64,000 nucleotides of DNA from Comamonas sp. Y33R10-2 (GCF_019355935.1 NZ_CP079925.1:558001-622000), one strand, 5' to 3'; positions 35,073-45,905 are shown, counted from the first letter of the stretch. A program made the numbers and translations. The notes: generated by a model not told the origin, from the letters alone.

Positions 35073-37190
35073 ATGGTTGAAATTGAACTGGACGGGAAAA
35101 AGGTAGAGGTCTTGGAAGGCAGCATGGTCATGCATGCAGCTGAAAAGGCCGGCACCTATATTCCTCACTTCTGCTACCACAAGAAGCTCTCCATTGCGGC
35201 TAACTGCCGCATGTGCCTTGTGGATGTTGAAAAAGCTCCCAAGCCCATGCCTGCCTGCGCCACGCCTGTGACGCAAGGCATGATTGTGCGCACCAAGAGC
35301 GAAAAAGCCATCAAGGCTCAACAGTCGGTGATGGAGTTTTTGCTCATTAATCACCCGCTGGATTGCCCCATCTGCGACCAGGGCGGCGAATGCCAGCTCC
35401 AGGATTTGGCAGTGGGCTACGGCAGCAGCTCTTCTCGCTACGAAGAAGAAAAGCGCGTCGTGCCCGTCAAGGATGTAGGCCCGCTGATTTCCATGCAGGA
35501 AATGAGCCGCTGCATCCACTGCACCCGTTGCGTGCGCTTTGGCCAAGAAGTGGCCGGTATCATGGAACTGGGCATGGTCAACCGCGGCGAGCACGCTGAA
35601 ATCACCACCGTCGTGGGCGATACAGTGGACTCCGAGCTGTCGGGCAACATGATCGACATCTGCCCCGTGGGCGCGTTGACCAGCAAGCCTTTCCGCTACA
35701 GCGCCCGTACTTGGGAGCTGTCGCGCCGCAAGTCCGTGGCTCCGCACGACTCCACCGGCTCCAATCTGATTGTTCAGGTCAAGAACCACAAGGTCATGCG
35801 CGTTGTGCCCTTCGAAAACGAAGATATCAACGAATGCTGGATTGCCGATCGTGACCGTTTCTCCTACGAAGCGCTCAACAGCGACGAACGACTCACCAAG
35901 CCTATGCTCAAGCAAGGCGGCGTGTGGAAAGAAGTCGACTGGCAAACCGCTTTGGAATACGTGGCCAACGGCCTGCAGCAGATCAAGAACGACCATGGTG
36001 CTAGCGCCATTGGTGCTCTGGTCAGCCCGCACAGCACAGTGGAAGAGCTGTATCTGGCTGGCAAGCTGGTGCGCGGCGTGGGTAGCGAGAATATCGACTA
36101 CCGCCTGCGTAATGCCGAGTTCACCGCCGCCCAAGGCGTGCAGTGGCTGGGCTTGCCTATCGCTGCTTTGAGCAATCTGCAGTCGGCTCTGATCGTGGGC
36201 TCTAATCTGCGCAAGGATCACCCACTGTTCGCTCAGCGCATTCGCCAAGCTGCCAAAAAGGGCTGCAAGGTCTTCTCCATCAACGACCGCGTGTATGACT
36301 GGGCTTTGCCCGTCGCCGCTTCGGTGGTTGCTGCAGGCGACTGGGCTCAGGCGTTGGTCGATGTGGCAGCCGCTGTGGCTGAAGCCAAGGGTGTAACTGC
36401 ACCTGTGGCAGGCCAAGTGCATGACGAAGCTAAGGCCATTGCTGCTGCGCTGCTGGCGGGCGAGCAAAAGGCGGTGCTGTTGGGTAATGCCGCAGCTCAC
36501 CATGCTCAAGCATCTACGCTACTGGCTTTAGCTAACTGGATTGCTGAGCAAACCGGTGCCACAGCAGGCTACCTGACCGAAGCTGCCAACACTGTGGGCG
36601 CTCAATGGGTCAAGGCTGTGCCGGCCGCTGGTGGCATGAACGCTGCCCAGATGATTTCTGGCAACGTTAAGGCTGCCATCTTGCTGAACGTCGAACCCGA
36701 GTTCGACAGCGCTGCTGGCAAGGCTGCCATTGCGGGTCTGAACAAGGCCCAGATGGTTGTCACACTGAGCCCGTTCAAGGCGAACATGGAATTTAGCGAT
36801 GTGCTGCTGCCCATTGCACCGTTCACCGAAACATCAGGCAGCTTTGTGAATGCCGAAGGCCGTCTGCAAAGCTTCCATGCTGTGGTTAAGCCTCTGGCTG
36901 AAACCCGTCCTGCATGGAAGGTGCTGCGCGTACTGTCCAACTTGATGGGCGTGAAGGGCGTGGACTACGAAACGTCGCAAGACGTGCTGGCCGCTGCCAC
37001 TACTGGTGCTACGCAAGTGCCCGCCAGCGTGCTGAGTAATGCCGCCAAGGCTGTGAGCGTAGTGCCTGCTGGCAATGTGGCTGCTCCCGTGGTCGCAAGC
37101 ATTTACCAGCTCGACAGCATTGTGCGCCGCGCTACGTCGCTGCAATTGACGGCAGATGCCCGTCAGGTTCGTGAGGGAGGCGCCGCATGA
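35073..37190 (+). CDS. nuoG: NADH-quinone oxidoreductase subunit G
   Basis: The 705-residue subunit carries several clusters in its N-terminal third. N1b ligands are C34, C45, C48 and C62; N5 has H94, C98, C101 and C107 ([15 protein letters not shown]); N4 has C147, C150, C153 and C197 (CIHCTRC, then DICPVGAL). No further CxxC pattern follows, so cluster N7 of E. coli-type NuoG appears absent. The rest is molybdopterin-oxidoreductase-like without cofactor. ATG at 35073; the frame is open to 35010 inside nuoF. It overlaps nuoH by 4 bases. Confidence 0.96.
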   Translation: MVEIELDGKKVEVLEGSMVMHAAEKAGTYIPHFCYHKKLSIAANCRMCLVDVEKAPKPMPACATPVTQGMIVRTKSEKAIKAQQSVMEFLLINHPLDCPICDQGGECQLQDLAVGYGSSSSRYEEEKRVVPVKDVGPLISMQEMSRCIHCTRCVRFGQEVAGIMELGMVNRGEHAEITTVVGDTVDSELSGNMIDICPVGALTSKPFRYSARTWELSRRKSVAPHDSTGSNLIVQVKNHKVMRVVPFENEDINECWIADRDRFSYEALNSDERLTKPMLKQGGVWKEVDWQTALEYVANGLQQIKNDHGASAIGALVSPHSTVEELYLAGKLVRGVGSENIDYRLRNAEFTAAQGVQWLGLPIAALSNLQSALIVGSNLRKDHPLFAQRIRQAAKKGCKVFSINDRVYDWALPVAASVVAAGDWAQALVDVAAAVAEAKGVTAPVAGQVHDEAKAIAAALLAGEQKAVLLGNAAAHHAQASTLLALANWIAEQTGATAGYLTEAANTVGAQWVKAVPAAGGMNAAQMISGNVKAAILLNVEPEFDSAAGKAAIAGLNKAQMVVTLSPFKANMEFSDVLLPIAPFTETSGSFVNAEGRLQSFHAVVKPLAETRPAWKVLRVLSNLMGVKGVDYETSQDVLAAATTGATQVPASVLSNAAKAVSVVPAGNVAAPVVASIYQLDSIVRRATSLQLTADARQVREGGAA

Positions 37191-38263
37191 TCGACGCATT
37201 GAAAGCTTGGGGCCTAGGTCTGTCCGCAGCCCCCTTCTGGACCGATACGGCTTGGCCTGTCATCTGGATTTTGCTGGGCATCATCGCCATCGTGGCTCCA
37301 CTGATGGGTGCTGTTGCGTATCTGACGCTGTGGGAGCGCAAGCTGCTGGGCTTTATGCAGATTCGTCTGGGCCCCAACCGCGTGGGTCCTTCGGGTTTGC
37401 TGCAGCCTCTGGCTGACGGTTTGAAGCTGCTGACCAAAGAGCTGATTCAGCCTACAGCAGCGGCTAAGGGCCTGTTCTATGTTGGTCCTGTCATGGCCAT
37501 CATGCCGGCTTTGGCTGCATGGGTTGTGATTCCTTTCGCTCCTGAAGTGGCTCTGGCTAACGTGAACGCGGGCTTGCTGCTGATGATGGCTATTACTTCG
37601 ATTGAAGTTTATGGCGTGATCATTGCGGGCTGGGCCTCGAACTCCAAGTACGCCTTCTTGGGTGCGCTGCGTGCGTCTGCTCAGATGGTGAGCTACGAAA
37701 TCGCTCTGGGCTTTTGCTTCTTGGTCGTCATCATGGTGACTGGCAGCATGAACCTGACCGATATCGTGATGGGTCAAGGCAAGGGTCAGTTCGCATCCAT
37801 GGGTGTGAGCATCCTGTCGTGGAATTGGTTGCCTTTGCTGCCAATCTTTGTGGTCTACCTGATCTCGGTCGTCGCTGAAACCAACCGTCACCCGTTTGAC
37901 GTGGTGGAAGGCGAAGCGGAAATCGTAGCTGGCCACATGGTTGAATACTCGGGCATGGGCTTCGCAGTCTTCTTCTTGGCTGAATACGCCAGCATGTGGC
38001 TCGTCTCCATTCTGGCCGTCATCATGTTCTTGGGCGGCTGGTTGCCTCCGGTTGACTTCCTGGGCTTCATTCCCGGTTGGATCTGGTTGGCTATCAAGAC
38101 CTTCCTGGTGGTGTCGTGCTTCATCTGGATTCGCGCTACCTTCCCTCGCTTCCGTTATGACCAGATCATGCGTCTGGGCTGGAAGATCTTTATTCCTGTC
38201 ACATTGGTGTGGCTGGTGGTTGTGGGTGCTTGGCTGTACTCGCCCTGGAACATCTGGAAATAA
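37187..38263 (+). CDS. nuoH: NADH-quinone oxidoreductase subunit H
   Basis: The 358-residue membrane subunit lies at the junction of the two arms and contributes to the quinone channel. It shows about eight transmembrane segments and the family motifs [39 protein letters not shown] and [20 protein letters not shown]. Translation is probably coupled to nuoG through an ATGA overlap; nuoI is 11 bases downstream. Confidence 0.97.
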   Translation: MIDALKAWGLGLSAAPFWTDTAWPVIWILLGIIAIVAPLMGAVAYLTLWERKLLGFMQIRLGPNRVGPSGLLQPLADGLKLLTKELIQPTAAAKGLFYVGPVMAIMPALAAWVVIPFAPEVALANVNAGLLLMMAITSIEVYGVIIAGWASNSKYAFLGALRASAQMVSYEIALGFCFLVVIMVTGSMNLTDIVMGQGKGQFASMGVSILSWNWLPLLPIFVVYLISVVAETNRHPFDVVEGEAEIVAGHMVEYSGMGFAVFFLAEYASMWLVSILAVIMFLGGWLPPVDFLGFIPGWIWLAIKTFLVVSCFIWIRATFPRFRYDQIMRLGWKIFIPVTLVWLVVVGAWLYSPWNIWK

Positions 38264-38274
38264 GCGGAGTACGT

Positions 38275-38784
38275 ATGTCGGCAGTCGCTGCAACACCTTT
38301 CTCCTTTAAGGATTTCCTCAAGAGCTTCATGCTCTGGGAACTGGCCAAGGGCATGGCCCTCACGGGTCGCTATACCTTCCGTCGCAAGATCACGGTGCAG
38401 TTCCCTGAGGAAAAAACACCTCAGTCACCACGCTTTCGTGGCCTGCACGCTCTGCGCCGTTATGACAACGGTGAAGAGCGCTGCATTGCCTGCAAGCTGT
38501 GCGAAGCCGTGTGCCCTGCCATGGCTATCACCATTGAATCGGATGTACGTGACGACGGCTCGCGCCGCACCACACGCTACGACATCGATTTGACCAAGTG
38601 CATCTTTTGCGGCTTCTGCGAAGAAAGCTGCCCGGTGGATTCCATCGTTGAGACGCACATCTTTGAATATCACGGCGAAAAGCGCGGTGACCTCTACTTC
38701 ACCAAGGACATGCTCCTGGCAGTGGGTGACCGTTATGAAGCCGAGATTGCTGCCAATAAAGCAGCAGATGCCAAGTACCGCTGA
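38275..38784 (+). CDS. nuoI: NADH-quinone oxidoreductase subunit I
   Basis: The 169-residue ferredoxin-like subunit has two [4Fe-4S] clusters, N6a and N6b, with cysteines 70, 73, 76, 80 ([12 protein letters not shown]) and 109, 112, 115, 119 ([12 protein letters not shown]). It links NuoG electrons to N2 in NuoB. The ATG at 38275 is preceded by GCGGAG. It lies between nuoH and nuoJ. Confidence 0.97.
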   Translation: MSAVAATPFSFKDFLKSFMLWELAKGMALTGRYTFRRKITVQFPEEKTPQSPRFRGLHALRRYDNGEERCIACKLCEAVCPAMAITIESDVRDDGSRRTTRYDIDLTKCIFCGFCEESCPVDSIVETHIFEYHGEKRGDLYFTKDMLLAVGDRYEAEIAANKAADAKYR

Positions 38785-38818
38785 AGCGGCTCCTTGATCA
38801 CTTGAAAAGATTCGATCC

Positions 38819-39493
38819 ATGGACGCCAAAACTGGTTTTTTCTATCTGTTCTCGGCAGTGCTGCTTTTTGCGGCTTTCCGAGTTGTCACGGCTCGCAACC
38901 CTGTGCATGCCGTGCTCAATCTGATTCTGGCTTTCTCGCAAGCTGCTGCCATCTGGCTGCTGCTGAAGGCTGAATTCCTTGGCATCGCACTGGTGCTGGT
39001 CTATCTGGGCGCTGTGATGGTGCTGTTCCTGTTCGTGGTGATGATGCTCGATATCCGTATCGACTCCGTGCGCCGCGGCTTCTGGAAGCATTTCCCATTC
39101 GCCGCCGGTATTGGTGCGGTGATCGCCTTTGAAATGGGCGCAGTGGTAATGGGCGCCTTCGGTGATGTTGAAGATTCCAAGGCACCCGCTGCCACCATCG
39201 TCAACTTGGCCGGTCAGACGGTTCCTTACTCGAACACCCACGCATTGGGCAAGCTGCTGTACACGGAGTACTTGTACCCCGTTGAAATTGCAGCCGTGAT
39301 TTTGCTGGTGGCCATGATCGCCGCCATCGCCCTGACTCTGCGCAAGCGCAAGGACAGCAAGGCGATGAATCCTGCAGATCAAATTCGTGTGCGTGCTTCT
39401 GACCGTATCAAGCTGGTCAAGGTGGAGACAACCAAGCCTGCACAAAAACCTGACGCCGGTGAAGCGGCGCCTGCAGTGGAGACAAAAGCATGA
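38819..39493 (+). CDS. nuoJ: NADH-quinone oxidoreductase subunit J
   Basis: A 224-residue membrane subunit with five transmembrane segments, including [40 protein letters not shown] and [20 protein letters not shown]. After the last helix comes a charged tail of about 45 residues ending in an Ala/Glu-rich stretch, longer than in E. coli. The stop overlaps the nuoK start by 4 bases. Confidence 0.95.
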   Translation: MDAKTGFFYLFSAVLLFAAFRVVTARNPVHAVLNLILAFSQAAAIWLLLKAEFLGIALVLVYLGAVMVLFLFVVMMLDIRIDSVRRGFWKHFPFAAGIGAVIAFEMGAVVMGAFGDVEDSKAPAATIVNLAGQTVPYSNTHALGKLLYTEYLYPVEIAAVILLVAMIAAIALTLRKRKDSKAMNPADQIRVRASDRIKLVKVETTKPAQKPDAGEAAPAVETKA

Positions 39494-39798
39494 CGTTGAC
39501 TTTGGGCCACTTCCTGACGCTGGGTGCAATTTTGTTTGCAATCTCGGTGGTGGGTATTTTTCTCAACCGCAAGAACCTGATCGTCTTGCTCATGGCCATT
39601 GAGTTGATGCTCTTGGCTGTGAACACGAACTTTGTCGCGTTTTCCAGCTATCTGGGCGACATGCATGGGCAGGTGTTCGTGTTTTTCATCCTGACCGTGG
39701 CGGCTGCTGAGTCGGCCATTGGTTTGGCGATCTTGGTGCTGCTGTTCCGTAACAAGAACAGTATTAATGCGGAAGACCTCAACACCCTCAAGGGTTGA
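39490..39798 (+). CDS. nuoK: NADH-quinone oxidoreductase subunit K
   Basis: The 102-residue subunit has three transmembrane segments, and two membrane glutamates used in proton transfer appear in [11 protein letters not shown] and [12 protein letters not shown]. It corresponds to ND4L/MrpC. It overlaps nuoJ by 4 bases and precedes nuoL by 30 bases. Confidence 0.96.
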   Translation: MTLTLGHFLTLGAILFAISVVGIFLNRKNLIVLLMAIELMLLAVNTNFVAFSSYLGDMHGQVFVFFILTVAAAESAIGLAILVLLFRNKNSINAEDLNTLKG

Positions 39799-39828
39799 GA
39801 TCGCCGTTACTTGCAAGGTTCTCTAGAA

Positions 39829-41868
39829 ATGAGTCAAACCCTTTCTGCATCTATGCTGCTTGCGGTGCCTTTGGCACCGCTGGCCGGCTCCCTACTCGCG
39901 GGTATCTGGGGCACGGCCTTTGGCGGCAACAAGATCGGTCGCACCGGCAGCAGCTCCCTGACGATTCTGGGCGTGCTCGTCGCGTTCATTTTGTCGGCTC
40001 TCACGTTCAAGGCAGTCGTTTTTGACGGTGCTTCGTTCAATGAGTCCATCTACACGTGGATGGTTGTTGGCGGCCTGAAGATGGAAATCGGTTTTCTGAT
40101 CGATTCCATTACAGCCATGATGATGTGCGTAGTGACCTTTGTGTCGCTGATGGTGCACATCTACACCATGGGCTACATGGAAGAAGACGAAGGCTACAAC
40201 CGCTTCTTCTCCTATATCTCTTTGTTCACCTTCTCCATGCTGATGCTGGTGATGGCAAACAACTTGCTGCAGCTGTTCTTCGGCTGGGAAGCTGTGGGCT
40301 TGGTGTCTTACCTGCTGATCGGTTTCTACTACAAGAAGTCCACAGCCATTTTTGCCAACATGAAGGCCTTCTTGGTCAACCGTGTGGGTGACTTTGGTTT
40401 CATCTTGGGTATTGGCCTGATCGCTGCTTACACCGGCACGCTGAACTACTCTGAAATCTTTGCCAAGCTGCCCGAGATTCAGAACACCCAGCTGCCCGGT
40501 ACGGGCTGGATGCTGGTGACGGTGACTGCGATTTGCCTGTTTGTGGGCGCCATGGGCAAGTCAGCCCAGTTCCCTCTGCATGCATGGCTGCCGGACTCCA
40601 TGGAAGGCCCCACACCTATCTCCGCGCTGATCCACGCGGCGACGATGGTGACGGCGGGTATCTTCATGGTGTCGCGCATGTCGCCCTTGTTTGAACTATC
40701 AGACACCGCTCTGAACTTCATCTTGGTGATTGGCTCAATTACTGCCCTTTTCATGGGCATCCTGGGCATCATCCAAAACGACATCAAGCGCGTGATTGCG
40801 TACTCCACGCTGTCTCAGCTGGGTTACATGACCATTGCTCTGGGCGTGTCGGCTTACTCCGTGTCTGTGTTCCACCTGATGACGCACGCCTTCTTCAAGG
40901 CTTTGCTGTTCCTCGGTGCGGGTTCCGTCATCATGGGTATGCACCACAACCAAGACATCCGCTGGATGGGTGGCGTGCGCAAGTACATGCCTATCACCTG
41001 GCTCACCTTCTTGCTGGGTAACCTCGCGCTGATTGGTACGCCTTTCTTCTCGGGTTTCTACTCCAAGGACGCCATCATCGAAGCGGTGCACGCTTCTAAT
41101 CTGCCTGCTTCTGGCTTTGCCAACTTTGCAGTGCTGGCGGGTGTGTTCATCACGGCTTTTTATTCGTTCCGCCTGTACTTCATCGTGTTCCACGGTAAAG
41201 AGCGCTACGACCAAAACCCCGATGCTCACCACGACGATCATCACGCGCATGATGACCACCACGGCCATGGCCACGATGCCAAGCCGCATGAGTCGCCTCT
41301 GGTGGTGACCGGTCCTTTGATGCTGTTGGCCATTCCTTCTGTAGTGATCGGTGCGATTGCGCTGATGCCTATGTTGTTTGGTGACTTCTTCAAGGGCGTG
41401 ATTTTCATCGACCATGCTAAGCACGGTGCGATGACCGAACTGGCTGAAAAGATTCACGGCTGGTTGCCTATGGCGCTGCACGGCTTCCAAACAGCACCGT
41501 TTTGGCTGGCTCTGGCTGGTGTTGTGGTGTCTTACCTGTTCTACATCGTCAAGCCTGAGATTCCTACTGCCATCATGGCTTTCTCCAAGAAGATTGGTCT
41601 GTACCAAGTCTTGGAAGGCAAGTACGGCGTGGACTGGGTGTATGAAAACATCTTTGCTCGCGGCTCGCGTGCCTTCGGCTCCTTCTTCTGGAAGGTAGGC
41701 GACCAAGCCATCATTGACGGTGCTCTGGTCAACGGCTCCTGGAAGCTGATGGGCAAGTTCGGTCAGTGGATGCGCGGCCTGCAAACAGGCTATGTCTATC
41801 ACTACGCGTTAGTCATGCTGCTGGGCATCTTTGCCCTCATGACTTGGTTCGTGTGGCTCAACAAGTAG
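39829..41868 (+). CDS. nuoL: NADH-quinone oxidoreductase subunit L
   Basis: The 679-residue antiporter-like subunit sits at the far end of the membrane arm and carries the long lateral helix at its C-terminus. Family motifs include FFGWEAVGLVSYLLIGFYY, FLVNRVGDFGFILGIGLIAA and MGKSAQFPLHAWLPDSMEGP with the conserved lysine. A loop at residues 465-488 is very rich in His and Asp (10 His and 6 Asp in 24 residues; HHDDHHAHDDHHGHGHD inside). The start is ATG at 39829; a TTG at 39811 is a less likely alternative. Confidence 0.96.
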   Translation: MSQTLSASMLLAVPLAPLAGSLLAGIWGTAFGGNKIGRTGSSSLTILGVLVAFILSALTFKAVVFDGASFNESIYTWMVVGGLKMEIGFLIDSITAMMMCVVTFVSLMVHIYTMGYMEEDEGYNRFFSYISLFTFSMLMLVMANNLLQLFFGWEAVGLVSYLLIGFYYKKSTAIFANMKAFLVNRVGDFGFILGIGLIAAYTGTLNYSEIFAKLPEIQNTQLPGTGWMLVTVTAICLFVGAMGKSAQFPLHAWLPDSMEGPTPISALIHAATMVTAGIFMVSRMSPLFELSDTALNFILVIGSITALFMGILGIIQNDIKRVIAYSTLSQLGYMTIALGVSAYSVSVFHLMTHAFFKALLFLGAGSVIMGMHHNQDIRWMGGVRKYMPITWLTFLLGNLALIGTPFFSGFYSKDAIIEAVHASNLPASGFANFAVLAGVFITAFYSFRLYFIVFHGKERYDQNPDAHHDDHHAHDDHHGHGHDAKPHESPLVVTGPLMLLAIPSVVIGAIALMPMLFGDFFKGVIFIDHAKHGAMTELAEKIHGWLPMALHGFQTAPFWLALAGVVVSYLFYIVKPEIPTAIMAFSKKIGLYQVLEGKYGVDWVYENIFARGSRAFGSFFWKVGDQAIIDGALVNGSWKLMGKFGQWMRGLQTGYVYHYALVMLLGIFALMTWFVWLNK

Positions 41869-41884
41869 TAGGAGAAGAACAAAA

Positions 41885-43360
41885 ATGGGTTTGTTGAGTC
41901 TTTCTATTTGGGTTCCGATTGCATTCGGCGCCTTCCTGCTGTTCTTCAGCAAAGAAGGGCAGGTCAACGCAGTGCGCTGGCTGGCCCTGATTGGTGCGCT
42001 GATCGGCTTTGCAGTGACCATTCCTTTGGTGACCGGCTTCGACACTACCACTGCGAACATGCAGTTTGTGGAGAACATGCTCTGGATTGAGCGCTTCAAC
42101 ATCCACTACCACTTGGGCGTGGATGGGATCTCTATGTGGTTTGTGCCGTTGACGGCCTTCATCACGGTGATCGTGGTGATTGCCTCTTGGGCCAATATCA
42201 CCGAGCGCGTGAATCAGTACATGGCCGCCTTCTTGGTCCTCTCTGGACTGATGATCGGCGTGTTCTCGGCACTGGACGGCATGCTGTTCTACGTCTTCTT
42301 TGAAGCAACTTTGATCCCGATGTATCTGATCATCGGTATCTGGGGCGGCCCGAACAAGATTTACGCAGCGTTCAAGTTCTTCCTGTACACCTTGATGGGC
42401 TCGCTGCTCACCTTGGTAGCACTGATCTATCTTTACACCCAGTCGGGTGGCAGCTTCGAGATTCTGGACTGGCACAAGCTGCCGCTGTCCGGCACTGCTC
42501 AGACGCTCATCTTCTTTGCCTTCTTCGCAGCGTTTGCGGTGAAGGTTCCCATGTTCCCATTCCATACATGGTTGCCTGACGTTCACGTGGAAGCGCCTAC
42601 GGGTGGTTCTGCCGTGCTGGCGGCCATCATGCTGAAGCTGGGTGCTTACGGTTTCCTGCGCTTTTCGCTGCCCATCGCTCCTGATGCGGCGCACGAGTGG
42701 TCGGGCTTGATGATCACGCTGTCGCTGATTGCGGTGATCTACGTAGGTGTGGTGGCTTTGGTGCAAAAGGACATGAAGAAGCTGGTGGCTTATTCGTCCG
42801 TCGCGCACATGGGCTTTGTGACTTTGGGCTTTTTCATGTTCAACAGCCTCGGCATTGCCGGTGGTCTGGTACAGATGATTGCTCACGGTTTCGTGTCCGG
42901 CGCTATGTTCTTGTGCATTGGCGTGTTGTACGACCGTGTTCACTCGCGTGAAATTGCTGCCTACGGTGGCGTGGTCAACACCATGCCCAAGTTTGCTGCC
43001 TTTGCTCTGCTGTTCGCCATGGCCAACTGCGGCTTGCCTGCAACGGCTGGCTTTGTGGGTGAGTGGATGGTGATTCTGGGCGCTGTGCAATACAACTTCT
43101 GGATCGGCATGGGCGCTGCAACAGCCCTGATCTTTGGCGCAGCCTACACCCTGTGGATGTATAAGCGCGTGTACTTGGGCCCTGTGGCTAACGACCATGT
43201 GGCTGAGCTCAAAGACCTCAACTGCCGCGAATTCTTGGTGATGAGCATTCTGGCTGCAGCCGTGATGATCATGGGCCTGTACCCGAAGCCTTTCACCGAT
43301 GTGATGGATGTGTCTGTGGCAGAGCTCATCAAGCATGTGGCTGTGAGCAAGCTCAACTGA
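41885..43360 (+). CDS. nuoM: NADH-quinone oxidoreductase subunit M
   Basis: A 491-residue antiporter-like membrane subunit with about 14 transmembrane segments. It shows LGVDGISMWFVPLTAFITV, FEATLIPMYLIIGIWGGPNK with the key glutamate, and KVPMFPFHTWLPDVHVEAPT with the conserved lysine. It lies 16 bases after nuoL and 24 before nuoN. Confidence 0.97.
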   Translation: MGLLSLSIWVPIAFGAFLLFFSKEGQVNAVRWLALIGALIGFAVTIPLVTGFDTTTANMQFVENMLWIERFNIHYHLGVDGISMWFVPLTAFITVIVVIASWANITERVNQYMAAFLVLSGLMIGVFSALDGMLFYVFFEATLIPMYLIIGIWGGPNKIYAAFKFFLYTLMGSLLTLVALIYLYTQSGGSFEILDWHKLPLSGTAQTLIFFAFFAAFAVKVPMFPFHTWLPDVHVEAPTGGSAVLAAIMLKLGAYGFLRFSLPIAPDAAHEWSGLMITLSLIAVIYVGVVALVQKDMKKLVAYSSVAHMGFVTLGFFMFNSLGIAGGLVQMIAHGFVSGAMFLCIGVLYDRVHSREIAAYGGVVNTMPKFAAFALLFAMANCGLPATAGFVGEWMVILGAVQYNFWIGMGAATALIFGAAYTLWMYKRVYLGPVANDHVAELKDLNCREFLVMSILAAAVMIMGLYPKPFTDVMDVSVAELIKHVAVSKLN

Positions 43361-43384
43361 CCAGACTGAAACGAGAGACACGAG

Positions 43385-44878
43385 ATGATTGACAACATCA
43401 GCTGGCTAGCTATCTACCCGGAGATTCTTCTCCTGATCATGGCCTGCGTCATAGCCTTGGTGGACTTGGGTGTGACAAGCACCCGGCGCACCTTGACCTA
43501 TGTTCTGACCATGCTCACCTTGGCAGTTATAGCCGTATGTACGGGCATGAACGCTGCCTCCGGCAATACGTTCTATGGCTGGGGCAATATGGTCGTGTTC
43601 GACGCCATGGGCAACTGGCTCAAGTGCTTCGCCACCATCGCCGTGATGGTGACCATGGTTTATGGTCGCCCTTATGCGGCCGATCGCGACATGCTGCGCG
43701 GTGGTGAGTTCTTCACCCTGTCCATGCTGGCTCTGCTGGGCATGTTCATCATGATCGGCGGCAATAACTTCCTGGTTCTGTATTTGGGCTTGGAGTTGTT
43801 GACACTGTCGAGCTATGCGCTGGTAGCTTTGCGCCGTGACCATACCACTTCGGTTGAAGCGGCCATGAAGTACTTTGTGCTGGGCGCTATGGCTTCGGGC
43901 TTCTTGTTGTACGGCATGTCCATGCTCTACGGCGCGACAGGATCGCTCGATATTGGCCAAGTCTTTAAGGCAATCTACTCCGGTGAAATCAAGCACCAAG
44001 TGCTGGTCTTCGGTTTGGTGTTTGTAGTTGCGGGTCTGGCCTTCAAGCTGGGCGTGGTGCCCTTTCACATGTGGGTGCCTGACGTTTACCAAGGCGCACC
44101 TACAGCCATCACCGCTTTGATCGGTGGCGCGCCAAAATTGGCTGCGTTCGCCATGACTATGCGCCTGCTGGTGGACGGCTTGCTGCCTTTGGCGGGTGAC
44201 TGGCAGCAAATGCTGATGGTCTTGGCTGTGTGCTCGTTGCTGGTGGGTAATTTGGCAGCTCTGCAGCAAACCAGCCTCAAGCGCATGCTGGCTTACTCGA
44301 CCATCTCGCAAATGGGCTTTGTCATGCTGGGCCTGATGTCGGGCGTGGTCGATGGCAAGGTGGATACTGCGACCGTTGAGAATGCATACAGCTCCGCCAT
44401 GTTCTACGTGGTGACCTATGTGCTGACGGCACTGGCTTCTTTCGGTGTGATCTTGCTGCTGGCCCGCGAAGGCTTTGAAAGCGAAGAGATCGCTGATCTG
44501 GCTGGCCTGAATCAACGTAGCCCGCTGTACGCTGGTGTGATGGCCGTTTGCTTGTTCTCTATGGCAGGCATTCCTCCACTGGTTGGTTTCTACGCCAAGT
44601 TATCCGTGCTGCAAGCGTTGATTGCTACGGGCAGCAGCTTGTACATTGGTTTGGCTGTGTTCGCTGTAGTGATGTCGCTGATCGGCGCCTTCTACTACCT
44701 GCGCGTAGTGAAGGTCATGTACTTTGATGCTCCCATCACCGCGACCAGCGTGTCTGCACCTTGGGATGTGCGCGTTGTGCTGACTCTCAATGGTGCGCTG
44801 GTTCTGTTGCTGGGCATTTTGCCCGGCGGTCTGATGGCCTTGTGCGCTGACGCCGTTGTGCGAGCCTTGGCTTCCTGA
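43385..44878 (+). CDS. nuoN: NADH-quinone oxidoreductase subunit N
   Basis: A 497-residue antiporter-like subunit and the last of the nuo genes. It shows [40 protein letters not shown] and [20 protein letters not shown]. The stop is 12 bases before a strong hairpin with a T tract, so most transcription of the operon probably ends here. Confidence 0.97.
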   Translation: MIDNISWLAIYPEILLLIMACVIALVDLGVTSTRRTLTYVLTMLTLAVIAVCTGMNAASGNTFYGWGNMVVFDAMGNWLKCFATIAVMVTMVYGRPYAADRDMLRGGEFFTLSMLALLGMFIMIGGNNFLVLYLGLELLTLSSYALVALRRDHTTSVEAAMKYFVLGAMASGFLLYGMSMLYGATGSLDIGQVFKAIYSGEIKHQVLVFGLVFVVAGLAFKLGVVPFHMWVPDVYQGAPTAITALIGGAPKLAAFAMTMRLLVDGLLPLAGDWQQMLMVLAVCSLLVGNLAALQQTSLKRMLAYSTISQMGFVMLGLMSGVVDGKVDTATVENAYSSAMFYVVTYVLTALASFGVILLLAREGFESEEIADLAGLNQRSPLYAGVMAVCLFSMAGIPPLVGFYAKLSVLQALIATGSSLYIGLAVFAVVMSLIGAFYYLRVVKVMYFDAPITATSVSAPWDVRVVLTLNGALVLLLGILPGGLMALCADAVVRALAS

Positions 44879-44890
44879 TAAGACGAAGGT

Positions 44891-44920
44891 GATGAGGGCT
44901 TGATGCCCTCATCGCTTTTT
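44891..44920 (+). terminator. Intrinsic terminator after nuoN
   Basis: The perfect 9-bp stem GATGAGGGC (44891-44899) / GCCCTCATC (44905-44913) with a 5-base loop is followed by GCTTTTT. It stands between nuoN and the DUF2818 gene, so that gene is either read through at low level or has its own promoter. Confidence 0.85.
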
Positions 44921-44934
44921 CTAGGAATGGTTTA

Positions 44935-45240
44935 GTGTCTATTACCGCCTCTATTTGGCTCATCATCTTGGCTGCCCTTGTGGCAGCCAATTTGCCTTTT
45001 ATCAACCAGCGTTTTGGGGTGATCGGCCCTGTCGCATCAGGTCGCAAGTCCCTATGGATTCGCTTGCTTGAGATGCTGGTTCTTTACCTGTTGGTCGGTG
45101 GACTAGGCCTGCTGCTTGAGCGCCGTGCCGGGCAAATCTCTCCCCAAGGCTGGGAGTTCTATGCCGTGACTGGGACGTTGTTTTTAACGCTGGCTTTTCC
45201 CGGTTTTGTCTACCGCTACCTTGTTCACCGCAAGGGTTGA
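44935..45240 (+). CDS. DUF2818-family membrane protein
   Basis: A 101-residue protein with three hydrophobic segments (about 4-23, 42-60, 75-92). It matches what I know of DUF2818, a betaproteobacterial family often found right after nuoN; the GVIGPVASGRKSLWIRLLEM stretch is characteristic. The start is GTG at 44935, 14 bases after the terminator. Position suggests a link to complex I, but no function is established to my knowledge. Confidence 0.8.
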   Translation: MSITASIWLIILAALVAANLPFINQRFGVIGPVASGRKSLWIRLLEMLVLYLLVGGLGLLLERRAGQISPQGWEFYAVTGTLFLTLAFPGFVYRYLVHRKG

Positions 45241-45248
45241 GTGCTGAC

Positions 45249-45791
45249 ATGAAGGTACTTGATCTTCACTGCTCTGCGAACCATGTCTTTGAAGGCTGGT
45301 TTGCCTCTGAAGACGATTTTCAGAGCCAGTTGCAGCGCCAACTGGTGCAGTGCCCGATGTGCGGTGACAGCGATGTGACTAAGCGCTTGAGTGCTCCTCG
45401 CCTCAATTTTGGTGCCAAGCCGCCTAAAGTGGCTCAGGCTTCTCAATCGGCAGAGGTGTCAGCCCCGACCTCTGCTGCACCTGTCACTTCTGCCGCCGTA
45501 TCTCCTTCTTCCGTCGCTGTGCCAGAAATCACTGCTGAAGCGCACGAACATCTTCAGTCCATGCAAACGGCTTGGATGCAATGGTCGCGCAAGGTGGCCG
45601 AGAATACGGAAGACGTTGGCAGCAAGTTTGCCGAAGAGGCGCGCCGCATTCACTACGGTGAAACCGAGGAGCGTGCAATTCGCGGGCAAACAAGCCCCAA
45701 AGAAGCCATGGAGTTGATGGAAGAGGGCATTGGCGTGCTGCCTCTGGCTTTGCCTGAAACGGCGGGTGGTGAAGGCGGTAGCTTGCAGTAA
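45249..45791 (+). CDS. DUF1178-family protein
   Basis: A 180-residue soluble protein. The N-terminus MKVLDLHCSANHVFEGWFAS and the CPMCGDS zinc-ribbon-like pair are typical of DUF1178, a conserved proteobacterial family of unknown function. A Pro/Ala/Ser-rich linker (about 60-95) precedes the conserved C-terminal part (EEARRIHYGETEERAIRGQT). It begins 8 bases after the DUF2818 gene, so they are probably co-transcribed. Confidence 0.82.
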   Translation: MKVLDLHCSANHVFEGWFASEDDFQSQLQRQLVQCPMCGDSDVTKRLSAPRLNFGAKPPKVAQASQSAEVSAPTSAAPVTSAAVSPSSVAVPEITAEAHEHLQSMQTAWMQWSRKVAENTEDVGSKFAEEARRIHYGETEERAIRGQTSPKEAMELMEEGIGVLPLALPETAGGEGGSLQ

Positions 45792-45861
45792 GAGCTGCTA
45801 TGCCTGTATGCAACCCCAAAAAGGGTTGATACACCATATCGGAGTAGATTAATTTTTCTGG

Positions 45862-45905
45862 CTCCTAGGGAAAGCATAAGCTGCTGCAAGCCCTATTCCT
45901 AGGAG
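45862..45905. other. Inverted repeat upstream of the liv-type operon
   Basis: CTCCTAGG (45862-45869) and CCTAGGAG (45898-45905) are perfect inverted copies separated by 28 bases, about 110 bases before the first ABC gene. It could be an operator or an RNA structure. A second, shorter hairpin with a bulge (GAGGGCGC / GCGCTC) occurs nearer the gene at about 45955-45977. Confidence 0.35.

Noticed and set aside
41858-43381. A long open frame on the minus strand opposite nuoM
   Set aside because: It is antisense to a fully conserved gene and is rich in His and Gln without any motif; similar frames lie opposite clpB, nuoF, nuoG and nuoL.
45811-45828. CAACCC-CAAAAA-GGGTTG after the DUF1178 gene as a terminator
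   Set aside because: The stem has only 6 bp and no T tract follows it.
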